This document shows, one piece after another, positions 22,862-34,050 of a stretch of DNA of 64,000 bases. How positions within the stretch are numbered: position 1 is the first letter of the stretch; every line of letters starts with the position of its first letter. The notes under the pieces were generated by a model. It was not told the origin of the DNA. It made no database searches and saw nothing but the letters and a program-made list of their open reading frames with translations. The translations under genes were made by a program, and so were the position numbers. The stretch is from Peromyscus leucopus (taxonomy: Eukaryota > Chordata > Mammalia > Rodentia > Cricetidae). The stretch covers positions 84,860,736-84,924,735 of the forward strand of contig NC_051066.1 in assembly GCF_004664715.2 (NCBI RefSeq). The letters are read 5' to 3'.

Positions 22862-23345
22862 TTACATCATTTCCATCTCCCTCCCCTCTCCAGTTCCTCC
22901 CATGTCCCAACACCACCCCTCGCAAATTCATGACTTCTCCTATAATTACTATTGTTACACATATATACATACTCATATATTTACAATTTAGTCTAAGTAG
23001 TGTTGCCTAGATGTACATGGGTTTAGGACTGACCACTTAGAATTGGGAAACCTATCAGGGGGCTCATCATTGAAAAAAACTGATTCTCCCTCTCTCAGCA
23101 GCCATTGACTGCCTGTAGCTTTTTATCTAGAGATGAGCTTTGTTAAATTTATCCCTATCCATTTTGGCATGTCAACAGGTGTGGTCTTTTTCAGGCAACC
23201 ATATCATTGAGAGTTCATGGGAGCAACATCCCTACCATGTCTAGAAGATACTGTCTTGAGGCAGTTGTCTTGGTCCTTTGGCTCTCACATTTCTGCTCCC
23301 TTTTCTGAAATGTTCCTTGAGCCTTAGGTGTTATGATTGTTGGAT
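22862..23345 (-). mobile_element. LINE-1 (Lx-like) 3' UTR
   Basis: Plus-strand words are the reverse complement of an older rodent L1 3' end: catttccatctccctcccct, cctataattactattgttac, gtgttgcctagatgtacatg, atcagggggctcatcattg, tggcatgtcaacaggtgtgg, gaaatgttccttgagcctta. No ORF2 present. Confidence 0.8.
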
Positions 23346-23384
23346 ATGTCACAACTGGGGCTGGGTGGTTTGAGAGACAGGGTC

Positions 23385-23492
23385 TGACTTTGTGGTCTAG
23401 GCTGGTTGTAACAGCTTTGTAGCTGGCCTCAAACTTTTGGCAATCAGCCTCTTGAATGCTGGGATTCCAGTTGCCAGCAACAGCTTCAGTTA
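23385..23492 (-). mobile_element. Old B1-like SINE
   Basis: Reverse-complement B1 words gagacagggtctgactttg, gctggcctcaaactttt and ttgaatgctgggattccag; diverged. Confidence 0.65.
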
Positions 23493-23737
23493 GAATTAAC
23501 ATTTTAATTATGACAAACAGTTACATTTCTCTAAAAAATATAGCTAGAAAAGTGACAGTTTTGTGAATCTTAGTGACTTAGTAGAAGACACATTCTCCTA
23601 ATTCATTTAGAACTTAATGTGTTCCTATATATTGATTTAATAGTGATTAAAAATAGCTTCATGTAGATATGCATTTGTAGAAAAAAGAGGTATATTTTAA
23701 TGGGTTTTCTTGATACTACATCAAAACATGAAGTCAG

Positions 23738-23741
<4 letters not shown>

Positions 23742-23793
<52 letters not shown>

Positions 23794-24082
23794 CAGGTGC
23801 ATGTGTATTTGGAGGCCAGAAGTCAATGTTGAGTCTTTCTCAGTGACTTTCCACCTTATTTTTGTTTACTTTTTGAGACAACCTGGAATTCCTTGCCTTG
23901 ACTAAGCTAGAATGGCTGGCTAGCAAGCTCCATAGATCCTTCTAATTCTACCCTCAGAGCACTGAGATTACAAGTGTATAAAGTCACCATGCCTACTTAA
24001 CTTAGGTAGGTGCTGGGGATCAAATTCAGGTCCTTGTGCTCATGGAGCAAGCAGTTTACAGATTGAACTCCCCAACCTTTTG
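23742..24082 (-). mobile_element. Dimeric SINE with (TG)n tail
   Basis: Begins with about 24 TG units (23742-23790), then gtatttggaggccagaagtc, a ttttgagacaacctggaat block, tggctagcaagctccatag, agcactgagattacaagtg and gtgctggggatcaaattcag, ending in a degenerate tRNA-type head. Same family as the copies near 13.6, 43.0, 52.6 and 56.1 kb. Confidence 0.65.
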
Positions 24083-24085
24083 AAT

Positions 24086-24564
24086 GCAAATTTCTTGAAA
24101 GTTATCTGTAGTGTAGATTCAGAAATCACAATAGTGGAAAATTCATATTATGTTAAACTCTATGAGGCAGTTTGTCCTTAGAAGCTAATCATGCCAGCAC
24201 AATGCCTGAGTCTCAGTGCCATGGGTGCGCATCTGTTCTTTCAAGCACAAATGGTAATGCTTGAAGAGTGAGTCTAGTTAAGACTGCAGCTCCAACACTC
24301 AGTCAGGTGCCTTTCCTCAGGCATCAAGATACACTATGAGCTTCTCATTTCCTCATGCAGAATGATAAGGAGTCATGTGTTCAAGGGTTGAAAAGCAGTA
24401 CTGTGGATAATTATTCTCTTTCATGAAATACATGCTTATGTAAAGTGCCACTGTTTTCTACTGCAGGTTGATGGCAAGGAAGAAATGAATACCACTGGTA
24501 GAGTTTTGAGGTGCCTTGGTTGTGCTATGGTGCTGGTAGCTTTCCTATCTTTCCTATCTCACTA
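24086..24564. other. Unassigned non-coding stretch
   Basis: No repeat or exon recognised. Confidence 0.4.
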
Positions 24565-24867
24565 TCAGTGAAACCAGGACCTGTCCTTAGTGCATGAGCT
24601 GGCTTTTTGAAGCCTGGGGCCTATGCTGGGACACTTTGCTCAGCCTGGGTAAAGGGAGGAGGGGACCTGCCTTGACTGAATCTACCAGGCTGAGCTGAAT
24701 CCCCAGAGGAGTCTTTGCCCTGGAGGAGATGAGAATGGGGGGTGGATTGGGGGAGGGCGAGTGGGGAGTTGGGAGGAGGGAAGACAGGGGAATCCGTGGC
24801 TGATATGTAAAATTAAATTAAATTATAAAATTTAAATTATAAAATTTTTATCTAAAATAAAAAAATG
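24565..24867 (+). mobile_element. LINE-1 (Lx-like) 3' end
   Basis: Words typical of a rodent L1 3' UTR: ctatgctgggacactttgct, cagcctgggtaaagggagg, ttgccctggaggagatgag, a G-rich block, gaatccgtggctgatatgta, then an AAATTAAATTA-type tail. 5'-truncated; no target duplication noticed. Confidence 0.8.
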
Positions 24868-25979
24868 TAAACACAATAGAAAGCGAAAACAACTTCTTAA
24901 TGTTAATGTGAAAGTCCTTTAGATTTTATAGAGTCCTTGGGAGGGTCTTGGGGACCCAGAACTGTACACGAGAACCTCTGTGGTACCTGGCCTTAAGGTA
25001 AGCATCTAAGATGATGTCAGATGCATCACAAAAGTCCAGGCGCCTGTAGTGGATATGTGTTTATTCACTTCATCACACAGTTATAGAAGTGAGATGCAAC
25101 AAAGTATGTCAAATGCTTGCCCTAGTGAAGGGCACATGTGTTATAAAGATGAAGTATAATTATGAATATCACAATGATAAGTCATTTAAAAAATTTCCCT
25201 GGAGATCACTGGCAGCATTCCTTTGTGTTTCTATCACTGGTGTTTGACCAGACTCTTTCCTCTTGAGAGGAAATCCCTCTGTTCCCTTTCCATTTCACTG
25301 AGACTGTTGTGACTTCTGGGGACTTATTCCTGTGTACACTGGGAAGAGAGTCCCACTAAGGAATTCCCACCGGTTTGAGGGCTACAGAAAGCAGCGGTCA
25401 TTTTTTTTTTTTTTTTTTTTTCTCAGCTCTCGAAATCTAGTCTAGACATTCTGAGGAGGTGGAGGATATAATTACAGCTTGAAGCACTTTGCAGGCACCA
25501 GCAGTGCAACTCCACCAGCACATATGTGACTCAAGTCCCAAGAGGGCAGTGAAATCTGATGATTCACTTGCCCAGATAAGCTGGAAGTGAAACTTTAGAG
25601 GTCCCGGGTCCAGTTGTCTTTTTTACATTCCCTTTGCTCATAACTGATTTCTCCATTTGGCTTGTGTAATTCAAAGTAACAAATGTGTCTTGAGCACTTA
25701 CTAGGAGCATCCCCTTTGGGGGCCACATTGCATCTGTTATTGTGCTGTTTGTTCTCTGATGGTGGCTCTAGACCCATCTCCACTTTTGGGGGTTGCTGCT
25801 CTGAGTTTGCTTTATATGGATGGCACCCCAGGCTCTGGCACCCAGTTGGATTCTATCTGCAGCAGGTGCCTCGATGATCTGAGATTGGATGGCAGAGTAG
25901 AAACAGGCTGGCTTCCCATCTCAGAGCTGGTCTGATGAGATTATAACATGTGCTGTGTACTCCTTTCCCACTGTTACAG
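24868..25979. other. Unassigned stretch with a T run
   Basis: A pure T run lies at about 25400-25421. The rest holds no recognised repeat and no supported gene. Confidence 0.4.
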
Positions 25980-26395
25980 CTGACTATATCTCTCATTGAT
26001 GGTTAACCTTATGTCAATGGCTAACTTTATGTTTAAAAGTTTAAAAATTACTGTGCTTAAAAGAACTATTAAGTACAATTGAACTTCCATTGCCTGGTCT
26101 TATACAACTTTAACAAAACTGTTTATGCAAGATAGTAGGTCACAAGGTTAACCATTGTTTATACTTCTGTAAACCAAAGCTTGTTTTGCTTGAGATAACC
26201 AAGACTTTGCAAAAACATAATGTAATCTTCTGCTTGCATGTGAATGTAACTTTATGTTTCATGCCTTTACAAACTCCTGACTAATGTGGTTAGGCAATAC
26301 ACTTAGGGAATCCCTTGTCTTGGATGTAAATATGGCACCAGGATCTGAATAAAAACCTCTTCTTTTTAGTAATGGTCAGACTGATAAATCCATGA
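25980..26395 (+). mobile_element. Possible LTR 3' portion
   Basis: AT-rich sequence ending in ggatctgaataaaaacctct, which looks like the poly(A)-signal region of a retroviral LTR, followed by a short U5-like stretch. No clear U3 start, partner LTR or internal genes. Weak call. Confidence 0.3.
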
Positions 26396-26404
26396 ACAAC
26401 CCCA

Positions 26405-26515
26405 GACCCATAACAACAACAGCAGTAGCAGCAGCAGCAGCAGCAACAACACACACACACACACACGCACACGCACGCGCACGCACGCACGCACGCGCAC
26501 GCGCACACATACCCA
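26405..26515 (+). repeat. (CAA/CAG)n then (CA)n/(CGCA)n compound tract
   Basis: About 35 bases of CAA/CAG triplets lead into CA repeats and then a CGCACGCA-type block. The alternating purine-pyrimidine part with CpG steps is the kind of sequence that favours Z-DNA. The His/Thr/Arg and Cys/Val frames here are artefacts. Confidence 0.95.
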
Positions 26516-27365
26516 CAGAGTTCAGGTTTAAAAAGAATAGAGAAACACAAAACCCCCTTTATCACCAGGTAGATAGAAAATGCATGTATTTGCTGTTATA
26601 GTCTGAAGGCTGGTGTTCCTCCCAACTTCATAGGTTGAAATCTTAACTCCAGGTGATGATAGTAGGAAGAAGAGGCTTTGGAAAGCAATGAAGTGATGAT
26701 GGCAGAGTCTTCCTGGCTGGAATTAGTGACCCTATCAGAGAGACCCCAGAAAATTATCGGCTTGTCTCTTCACCATGCAAGGATTCAGTGAAAAGCTGCT
26801 ATTCATAAGCCAATGTGGCAATGGCAACATAATACAAATATCTCTTACATTCTAAAAATCTGGGCCTCATAGACAGAGTTAATAAAAACAAAAAATGAAA
26901 GTTACTTAAGATTGCTAACCGATTGTGCCCTCAGCCTGTTTGTTTAACCTTCCTTTAGAGAACAGTCTAACAGCCAACCTTAACTTGCCTTCAATTTCCC
27001 ATGTAATGAATGTTTACAATACAAACTAAATCTTAAATTATCTACTCTTCCATCCCTAACCCAAGAGTAACTCATGTGCTTTATGATAATCATTATCTTG
27101 AAACAACAAATAGGCTGGAAGTGGCCTTATATGTGAATATCAGCTGTAGCATATGGATATTGCTTGCTGAACAAAGATGTTTGAAATACTGTTTGTTATA
27201 TGGGTCATCTGGGGTCAGTTGGTGTTGGTGACTTAATACCCTGAACAACCCTTAAAATTTTTCTGTAAAGTATCCCTCATTCTTTCCCCATATGATGTTT
27301 TATGTGCTGTTCAAAGAGAAAGCAAAACCCTTTATAGAGACAGACACAACAGTGAAACTCCCTCA
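26516..27365. other. Unassigned non-coding stretch
   Basis: No named repeat and no coding evidence. Confidence 0.4.
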
Positions 27366-27424
27366 GACATATACAGACACACTCAGACAAGCAGACAAAT
27401 GGACAGACAGACAAAGACAGCTTC
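27366..27424 (+). repeat. Imperfect (ACAG)n tract
   Basis: Short, interrupted acagacacactcagacaagc-type repeats of about 60 bases. Confidence 0.8.
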
Positions 27425-27884
27425 ACAAGACAGCCTTCAGGCTGGCAAAGATGCAGTTGTACAACAGACAATTTGGACTCAGTCTTGGTTGAAGGAGACC
27501 AAGGTGAAGGGCTTTCGTTTCTGTTATTAATGCAATACCAAAAGCCTATCAGTGACTCTTGAGTTTATTTTTAATGCATTAAAACAATTTTTTTTGTGCC
27601 TCATGTATGTGAGGAATCATTAGTGCACTAACTCTGTACAAGCCACGAGATTGGTGCTCATGAATCTCTAAATCACTCAGTGCCTGGTTGTTTGTTTGGT
27701 TTTTTCTTTTCTTTTTTTACTTCTCAGCCTTAAGAACTCTGGAGAAATATACTTCTATTGTCTTAGTTTATGTTTGTGTTGTTGTTTTTATTACAATGCA
27801 AGCTAAGACACCAAAACTATAAGACAAGAATGAAAACAAATGAAGTGAAAACTGCTTCAGTGCTATCATGGTTAAGAGCATGGA

Positions 27885-28105
27885 CCTGATGGCCATAAAT
27901 CTGCAATTCCAGCTCTTCAGAAGGATGAGGTGGGAGGTTCACAGCTTCGAAGCTTGACTAATCTATGGGCCAGTTGAAAGCCAGCATCAACAACTCAGAG
28001 AGAGCCTGTTTCAAAATGAAAAGCAAAACAAGGCTTCAGATAGAACTCAACCTCAACGGCAGAGGACCTGAATCATAGATTCATCTCCATCACTGTAACA
28101 GACAG
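27885..28105 (+). mobile_element. B4-type (B1 plus ID) SINE
   Basis: The first part is B1-like (gcaattccagctcttcagaa, gatgaggtgggaggttcac, gagagagcctgtttc) and the second ID-like (ggcttcagatagaactcaac, then gaatcatagattcatctcc). The order matches the rodent B4 dimer; strongly diverged. Confidence 0.5.
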
Positions 28106-28169
28106 ATGAAAGACAGAAAGACAGACAAAACCTGGAGAGAGGGGGCACATACTCTGAGACTCTACACAG

Positions 28170-28340
28170 ATTAGGATTCTGGTTCTCCCACTTCAGTGAT
28201 GTGATTATAAGCTACATTAGCTTTCTGTGCATCCGTTTCTTTGTCTGTAGTTTAGGAATAATGATTCACCTCTTCATAGAGTGTTGGACATTAAGTGACT
28301 TTATGTACATAAATGTTTGTTAAGTATTTAAACGATACCA
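28170..28340 (+). mobile_element. MIR fragment
   Basis: MIR-like progression: ggttctcccacttcagtgat, ttctttgtctgtagttta, gaataatgattcacctc, then ttggacattaagtgac. Old and diverged. Confidence 0.45.
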
Positions 28341-28914
28341 GGCACACGGAAAGCCCCATATGGCATGAAGCTGCCTTTGCTCTGTTGATGATAGTGGTGA
28401 TGATGACAATGAAAATGGAATTATCTACCCAGGCTCTGAGCAAAGGGATAAAGATACATCAGCCCGAGATAGAACCTCTCTGCAGCAGAGTCCAGACGGA
28501 AACGAAGGTGACAACTTCTTTACTATGTGATTTTGTGTTGTTTGCTTCTGTGTGTGTTATCAAAAATTTGTGCCACCCAAATTGGCTTAGGTGTCACCAG
28601 TAGACTATTTCCGATAGCTGGGAAATCTGGTAACATTAACAAATGACTTCGAACTACAGAGCATGAACAACAAGCAACGTTTGAGGAGCAGCTCGGAGCA
28701 AGGAGCCTCAAGCTTAATGTGAGTTGGAAGGAAGCTGTTGGCTAGTCTCATCAGTTAGGGCTGGGAAATTGGCATACAAAGCTGCCCCAGGAGGGTAGAA
28801 GTGTTATCATACTCAGAGCCAGGGGAGTAAGTTAACAGGAAAAGACAACATTAAAAACACACATAAAAACCCCTCCTCCCCAGAGAGATAGCAGACATTT
28901 CTGAGGGAGTTGAC

Positions 28915-29045
28915 TGGAGAAGCAGTTCCCAAAGTGTGTTTCCCAGAGCCTTGTCTACAAGACCTGCAGAAATCCAAGTCCCACAGGCTTACCCCAAGAT
29001 CTACTGAATCAGAATCACTGGGGGTTGATGAGTCCTGAAGGGATG
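28915..29045 (+). mobile_element. MER5A-like hAT-Charlie remnant
   Basis: Starts like a Charlie terminal repeat (gcagttcccaaagtgtgttt) and carries the MER5A core gatctactgaatcagaatca then ctgggggttgatgag. The right terminus is degraded. A non-autonomous fossil without coding capacity. Confidence 0.55.
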
Positions 29046-29192
29046 AGAATCTCCAGTCTGGGGGAAGATGAGTGTATGCTAGCAAAAGCCACATGTAAGA
29101 TTTTGTGCACATTTACTGAGATATTTCTTTAATCAGCTGGTATACTGCAGAGGTGGGATTTAAACCTGTAAGGTTTCACATGAGAGTCTTAC

Positions 29193-29260
29193 TCCTCCCT
29201 CCCTCCTTCCCTCCCTCCCTCCCTCCCTCCTTCCCCTCTCTTTCCTTCTCTCTTCTTCCT

Positions 29261-29295
<35 letters not shown>

Positions 29296-29305
29296 ATCTA
29301 TCTTT
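29193..29305 (+). repeat. C/T-rich tract, (CCCT)n and (CTTT)n
   Basis: CCTCCCT repeats grade into TTTC repeats and a few TATC units. Pyrimidine on the plus strand throughout. Confidence 0.95.
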
Positions 29306-29394
29306 TTACTGACATATTTCTAAGCATCTATTTCTATGCCGACTGTTTGACTTCCCCGGCTCCTGTGATCCATATGTTAAATCTGACAGATACA

Positions 29395-29465
29395 TTGATA
29401 TGCTCATTTTACAGGTGAAAAAATTGAGACTTAGACTTAATAACCATTTGTTCACAAGCCTTTGG
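29395..29465 (-). mobile_element. MIR core fragment, reverse
   Basis: Has the typical reverse MIR phrase: ctcattttacaggtgaaaaa, then attgagacttagac. Confidence 0.45.
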
Positions 29466-29539
29466 GACCTCGAATAATGAAATCATTGGGTGGTACAAAG
29501 AAGAGGATGGGTTATAATGAATTATTGGACAATTGTCTA

Positions 29540-29672
29540 GACCAGCACTGTCCAGAAATTTCTATCCTGGTAGAAACATTTATATATTTTTGTGTAGTCT
29601 GACATGATGAATATCTATGGTGTGATGGAAGAATTGAATGAACAGTTTTAGTTAATTTAAATATGAATAGAT
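29540..29672 (+). mobile_element. MER3-like hAT-Charlie remnant
   Basis: Starts accagcactgtccagaaatt, has a degenerate mid section, and ends in gttaatttaaatatgaatag, matching the MER3 order as I remember it. No coding capacity. Confidence 0.5.
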
Positions 29673-30284
29673 ACATAACTATCCTTTTTGACAGTGCAAG
29701 TCTAACATCCTAGAGCTAGTAAGTGTTGGGGCAGGGCTGTCCAACTCACAAACCTATGATTTTTGTTCATTTTTTTTCTGACCACAGAGATTTTCTTGCC
29801 CACTCTCTGAAAAGGACTATGATATCTTCCTGTTCAAGTGTCTGGGAAATTACCCTGGGAGCTAGGATGGCACCAAGTACCCTAACATTACTCAGTCATT
29901 TGGAGGGAATGAATGGGAAAGAGCCCCAGCAGGCTGTTAAAATACTCCCCATGGTGGATGTCAGTGCTGACTGGTAGCTTTCAGGGCAAAGAGAATGGAG
30001 GAGGAGCCTGTCATTGCCCAGCAGTTGCAGTGGCCCCCTGGCCACTATGTTAATATGAGACTGTGGATGAACCAGCCAGAGCCCTCTTGAAGACAACTGT
30101 TTAAAACTAAATTGTAGGACTGGAGCACATTTTGGTTTCTTTTCTTGCTCGTCCCCGGAGCTGATGGAACATTGAAAACTCCTGCTCACAGGAATTCTTG
30201 GCCTCATCAGCCCTAGAAATTGTTCAAATATCCCCCACCCACTTTTCTTTCTGTCATTCAGGAATCTCATTATTCCAGGCAAGA

Positions 30285-30358
30285 GACTGGCAAATGCTTC
30301 CTGTAAAGACCTGATAGTGAATATTTTAGGATTATGTAAGTAAGGCCTCTGTTTCATG
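30285..30358 (+). mobile_element. hAT-Charlie-family fragment
   Basis: The phrase gactggcaaatgcttcctgt, then gatagtgaatattttagga, is characteristic of an ancient mammalian Charlie-type repeat. Truncated. A 153-codon minus-strand frame (30357-29896) starts inside it and is therefore not credible as a gene. Confidence 0.5.
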
Positions 30359-32085
30359 TTCTTCTATGTGTGAAGCTCGACTTTTGTGGGGTTTTATTTT
30401 TGTTTTTTTTTTTTAAGCAATTCTTTTTAAATGTAAAAATGATGTTTAGACTCAACTAACCAGTATTTGATTTGCTTCCGAGTTTAAACATTAAGCACAA
30501 AGACTTTGTGTCAGTTAGCTTCAACTACAGGCCAAGAAGGGTATTTCTGATGCAAATTGCACTGGTCTACCTTTTGAGAAATACTGTCCTAGGGGGAAGG
30601 ACTTAAAGAGGTCTGTCTAATAACCACACCTTTTCTTTAACAAGTCAGGGAGCTGAAGTCCAGGGAGATGAGTCTATAACTTGCTCTGAGAGTTTGAGTT
30701 TGGGCTACATAGGGACCTAGCTGTATGTGAGGGGGATGATGGCACCACCCCAGGGAGAGCCAGGAGATGGGAAGAAACAGGAACCCTGATGGTTCATTTT
30801 ATAAAGTGTCCCTGAATGTGGCCACTTCAATGCACTTTCAACAACCTGCCTCCCCTTGGGATTTCAGCCGCTCTGAGTCAGCTTTTCTGGATGCCAGGTG
30901 AAGATGCTGTAATGGGTGCAGCCTCCTCCAGCCGCCAGCCTTCTTTGATCCTCCTCTTTTGAGAGAAATTTCTTTGAAGGAATCTTCTCAAGCCATCACC
31001 CAAATGTTTAATCCTTTAAACGTGCAGACCTTTGTAGTGAACTGGGCAGGACACATGTAACTCTCTGCACACAGAGGCAAAATAGATATAGAGCTGTCAG
31101 CAGGCCAGGCCCAGGACTGGGACATGTGACTTTCAGTCTTGTTTGTATCAGCAAATACCCTAAAAGGGCAGAGTCCCCAACAAACCCTCTGGGACTTGCT
31201 GTCTCACGGGAAATGTCGAGGGGCAGAAAGGGCCATTCCAGGTTTCTTTTTGTTAGGTGTTGTCAGAAGACTAATTGTTAACACTGTTTTCATAACTCAT
31301 CCTCTCACCCTCCCTGTTCACTCACTCTGTCTGTCGCCCTTTTTATTTGGGGTGGTGGTGGGGAAACAAACAAACGTAAAAATGAAAGCATTGACTTTGG
31401 CCAAATCTAGCATTTCCTGGCAGAAATTATACTCCTGAAAAGCTCATATATATTCACAGTTAAGTCAGCAGCCCTCAAAGGTTTCTCTAGGGAGCCTGAG
31501 CATTTCCTTCCAGGTTTAAAGAATGGAGCTGACAACATGAATTTGGGTAGGGGAAAACACATCCAAACCCTCACCATTTATTAATAAATAATAAGGTAAG
31601 CCAATTGAATATTATCAATAACTTTTCAACAGTGTTTTGGTCCATTTAGGGATATAGTTAGCACAAATTACCTGTGTCTGGTACCCCAGCTGGACAGCCC
31701 CCTTCCTGGCAGGAGGATTTCCCTAATTCTGCCTTTAACATGCTGTGACAGGAGACTCGCAGGCCAAGGGAGTTAAAACTCACAGTCACATAGACTTAGT
31801 GTTGCTTGGTTTTTCATAATGCCTGTATTTTTTCTTTTAAACCCTAACGCATTACATGTTCGAAGTGGGGAAATGTAGTAAAATTTAAAACACACAAAGG
31901 CAAGAGGCAGCCACACAAATCACATATAATCCCACAACTCAGAAATGACCACATTGGTTTAAAAACCAACCAACCAACTAACCACACCACAACAAAAAAA
32001 CGCCTTTGACTTCTTTTCTAGTCACCGAAGCAATATATTCTCAGTGCTCTAGCAAACCCTAAAAGAGAAGTTAATCATAGCTAAT
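30359..32085. other. Mostly unassigned stretch
   Basis: A T run lies near 30395-30413, and a possible MER5-like end near 30530-30592 (ttctgatgcaaattgcactg). A weak reverse MIR may lie near 30640-30705. No supported gene. Confidence 0.4.
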
Positions 32086-32304
32086 TCCTCAGCTAATGCT
32101 GCTTCCATGAAGTGCTTTGCTTCCTCAGCTAATGCTGCTTCCATGAAGTGCTTTGCTTCCTCAGCTAATGATGATGCTTCCATGAAGTCCTTTGCTTCCT
32201 GAGCTAATGAGGCTTCCATGAAGTCCTTTGCTTCCTGAGCTAATGAGGCTTCCATGAAGTCCTTTGCTTCCTCAGCTAATGATGCTTCCGTGAAGTCCTT
32301 TGCT
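32086..32304 (-). repeat. Six-copy 36-bp minisatellite, open on minus strand
   Basis: Tandem units start at 32086, 32122, 32158, 32197, 32233 and 32269. Five are 36 bp and the third is 39 bp, with one extra codon-sized insertion. On the minus strand one frame is open through all copies and would encode a 12-residue repeat of the form MEASLAQEAKDF/H. The frame runs from just after a TAG at about 32309 to a stop at 32049. There is no promoter, splice or homology evidence that it is translated. A 36-bp unit keeps any stop-free frame open automatically, so coding is unproven. Confidence 0.9.
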
Positions 32305-32735
32305 ACCTAGCCCGCTGCTTAGCTCTCTTTTGCACTGCTCCCAGGCTCTGTACTTACGAGGGCTGTGAGCTGGTAGAGAGGCTCAGTCATGTTTGCTTTA
32401 GTGCTTTGGAACGATGCCTCCCTGAGGGCTGGACCCAGGAGAAGCAGCATCTCCGACACACAGGGGATACCACTGTCCCTCACTGTACTCAGCAGAATTT
32501 AAACAAGATGTCTGGCACCCTTCCAAAAGGGGTTTCCAGCTAGTGTGAATGCCAGCTGGACTCCCAGGCAGCAACAGGACCCGGGAGGCTGCAGTACTTG
32601 CTGAGTTAGCTGCTGATGCCCTTACACTGTTGGCTGCTTCCCTTTCCAAACCAGTGTTGTTGCCGTTTGTCTTATTAATTCTGCCAGAAACACAGCCACT
32701 CTTCTAATGCCCAACATCCTCTCAATTAATTGCCC
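32305..32735. other. Unassigned stretch
   Basis: A minus-strand 83-codon frame (32649-32398) is Ala/Ser-rich and has no recognised domain. A donor-like GTAAGTA lies on the minus strand near 32350-32356, but no exon can be built around it. Confidence 0.4.
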
Positions 32736-32736
32736 A

Positions 32737-32836
32737 AGACAGGGTCCAAGAGCTAGAACTTTCTATGTAGCTAAGAATGACCTTGACTCTTGACCCTCCT
32801 GCCTCTGATCGCACACATGAACCACCATGCCTAACT
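32737..32836 (-). mobile_element. Old B1-like SINE
   Basis: Reverse-complement B1 words agacagggtccaagagcta, tagctaagaatgaccttgac, tgaccctcctgcctctga, gaaccaccatgcctaa. Diverged. Confidence 0.65.
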
Positions 32837-32949
32837 CAAGCTCCACTTTTTTTCCCCACACTGCCCTCCATCTTTTCCACCTTGCCAAAAAAAAAAAAAA
32901 ATGCTGAGCATTATTTTCTTACTGGGTATGTGAGAAGCAGCAATGTAAC

Positions 32950-33090
32950 GAACACTCTGTTGGCTTTGAAGTCTGATTGACTTGGATTATGTTCTGGTCA
33001 GTGGGCACCATCTATGCTCAGCTGTTATCTTCCCCTTCAGGGAAGCAAATATTTACCCTAAAGGGTATGTTGAAGACTGAAGAAAAATTT
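32950..33090 (+). mobile_element. MIR fragment
   Basis: Begins like MIR (ttggctttgaagtctgattg, acttggattatgttc) and continues in MIR order but strongly diverged. Confidence 0.4.
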
Positions 33091-33899
33091 GGCAGAATCT
33101 AACCAATCCATGTGCTGTGCTTTTTTTTTTTCCTTAAAAAAAAAATCTTAGAAAGTTTTCCTTTATAAATTTTATAGTTTTGTTTTTTAACCCTTTTTTT
33201 TCTTGATGACAAGCTTGCAAAAACAATTTACTACCTTTTAGGAATGCAAATGGTCTATAAACCTGTAATGACCAGAACATAAAAACACAATAGAGCATTG
33301 TAACCTCACTATGTCCAAGGTACTGTGTGGTACATACTTTAAATGAATGATTGTAATGGGTCCTTATGAAGCCACAATTCAAAATGAGGTTGAATCACCA
33401 GAGCCTGAAACCTAGTCACTTTTACTAAAAGATGTCATTCTAATATATTTCTTAGAGTGAGAGGTGAGAATGGGCAGAAGGAGGAAGGATAGTCTTTTTG
33501 GTCATCCAGAGAAGGGCATTGGTAGAAATTTCGATGGCATCTAGCATGAGGGTACCATTGCAAAGCCCAGTGTCATGGAGTCACACGGAGCAAAGCCTTG
33601 GCATGTGGGCCCAGGCACTTGTTAAGGGGACCTCCCAGTCTTGTCTTGATCACACTTAGGCATCTCGGATAGGCTTTGGGAAGGAAAAGCCTTCAGTGCA
33701 GGGGACCTCAATGTAAAAATCTGGGGCGTATGTTGGTGTGTGGTGGGAAAAAGAGGTGTAATTATTTGGAGCAGAAGGAGGTTTGGGCAGCAAAATCTTT
33801 CATGGTTTTCTTTGTCCTTCACTACTGCAATATTTCCTTTGCTTTGTGTGAGAAGAGGGGGAAGAACTGATTTTTTTCAGAGCCCCTCCCTTGTCCCAG
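33091..33899. other. Unassigned stretch with A/T runs
   Basis: A T run and an adjoining A run lie near 33121-33147, and another T run near 33194. No coding evidence. Confidence 0.4.
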
Positions 33900-34050
33900 G
33901 TGTCTTGTATAAATATCTCCTCTGGTATTTGGAGGTAGGTAGGTGGTGCTAGTACTTGTCCCGTTTTAGAGGGGAACACCAAGGCCCAGGAAGCAAAGGA
34001 CATTTGCTAGTATCTTGAAGGCACAGCGTGACTAATCTGGAGTTTCAAAT
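33900..34050 (-). mobile_element. MIR fragment, reverse
   Basis: Reverse MIR order: gtcccgttttagaggggaac, caaggcccaggaagcaaagg, then gcacagcgtgactaatctgg. Diverged. Confidence 0.45.

Noticed and set aside
29896..30357. 153-codon minus-strand frame
   Set aside because: Begins inside a Charlie-type repeat fragment, with no recognised domain or splice context.
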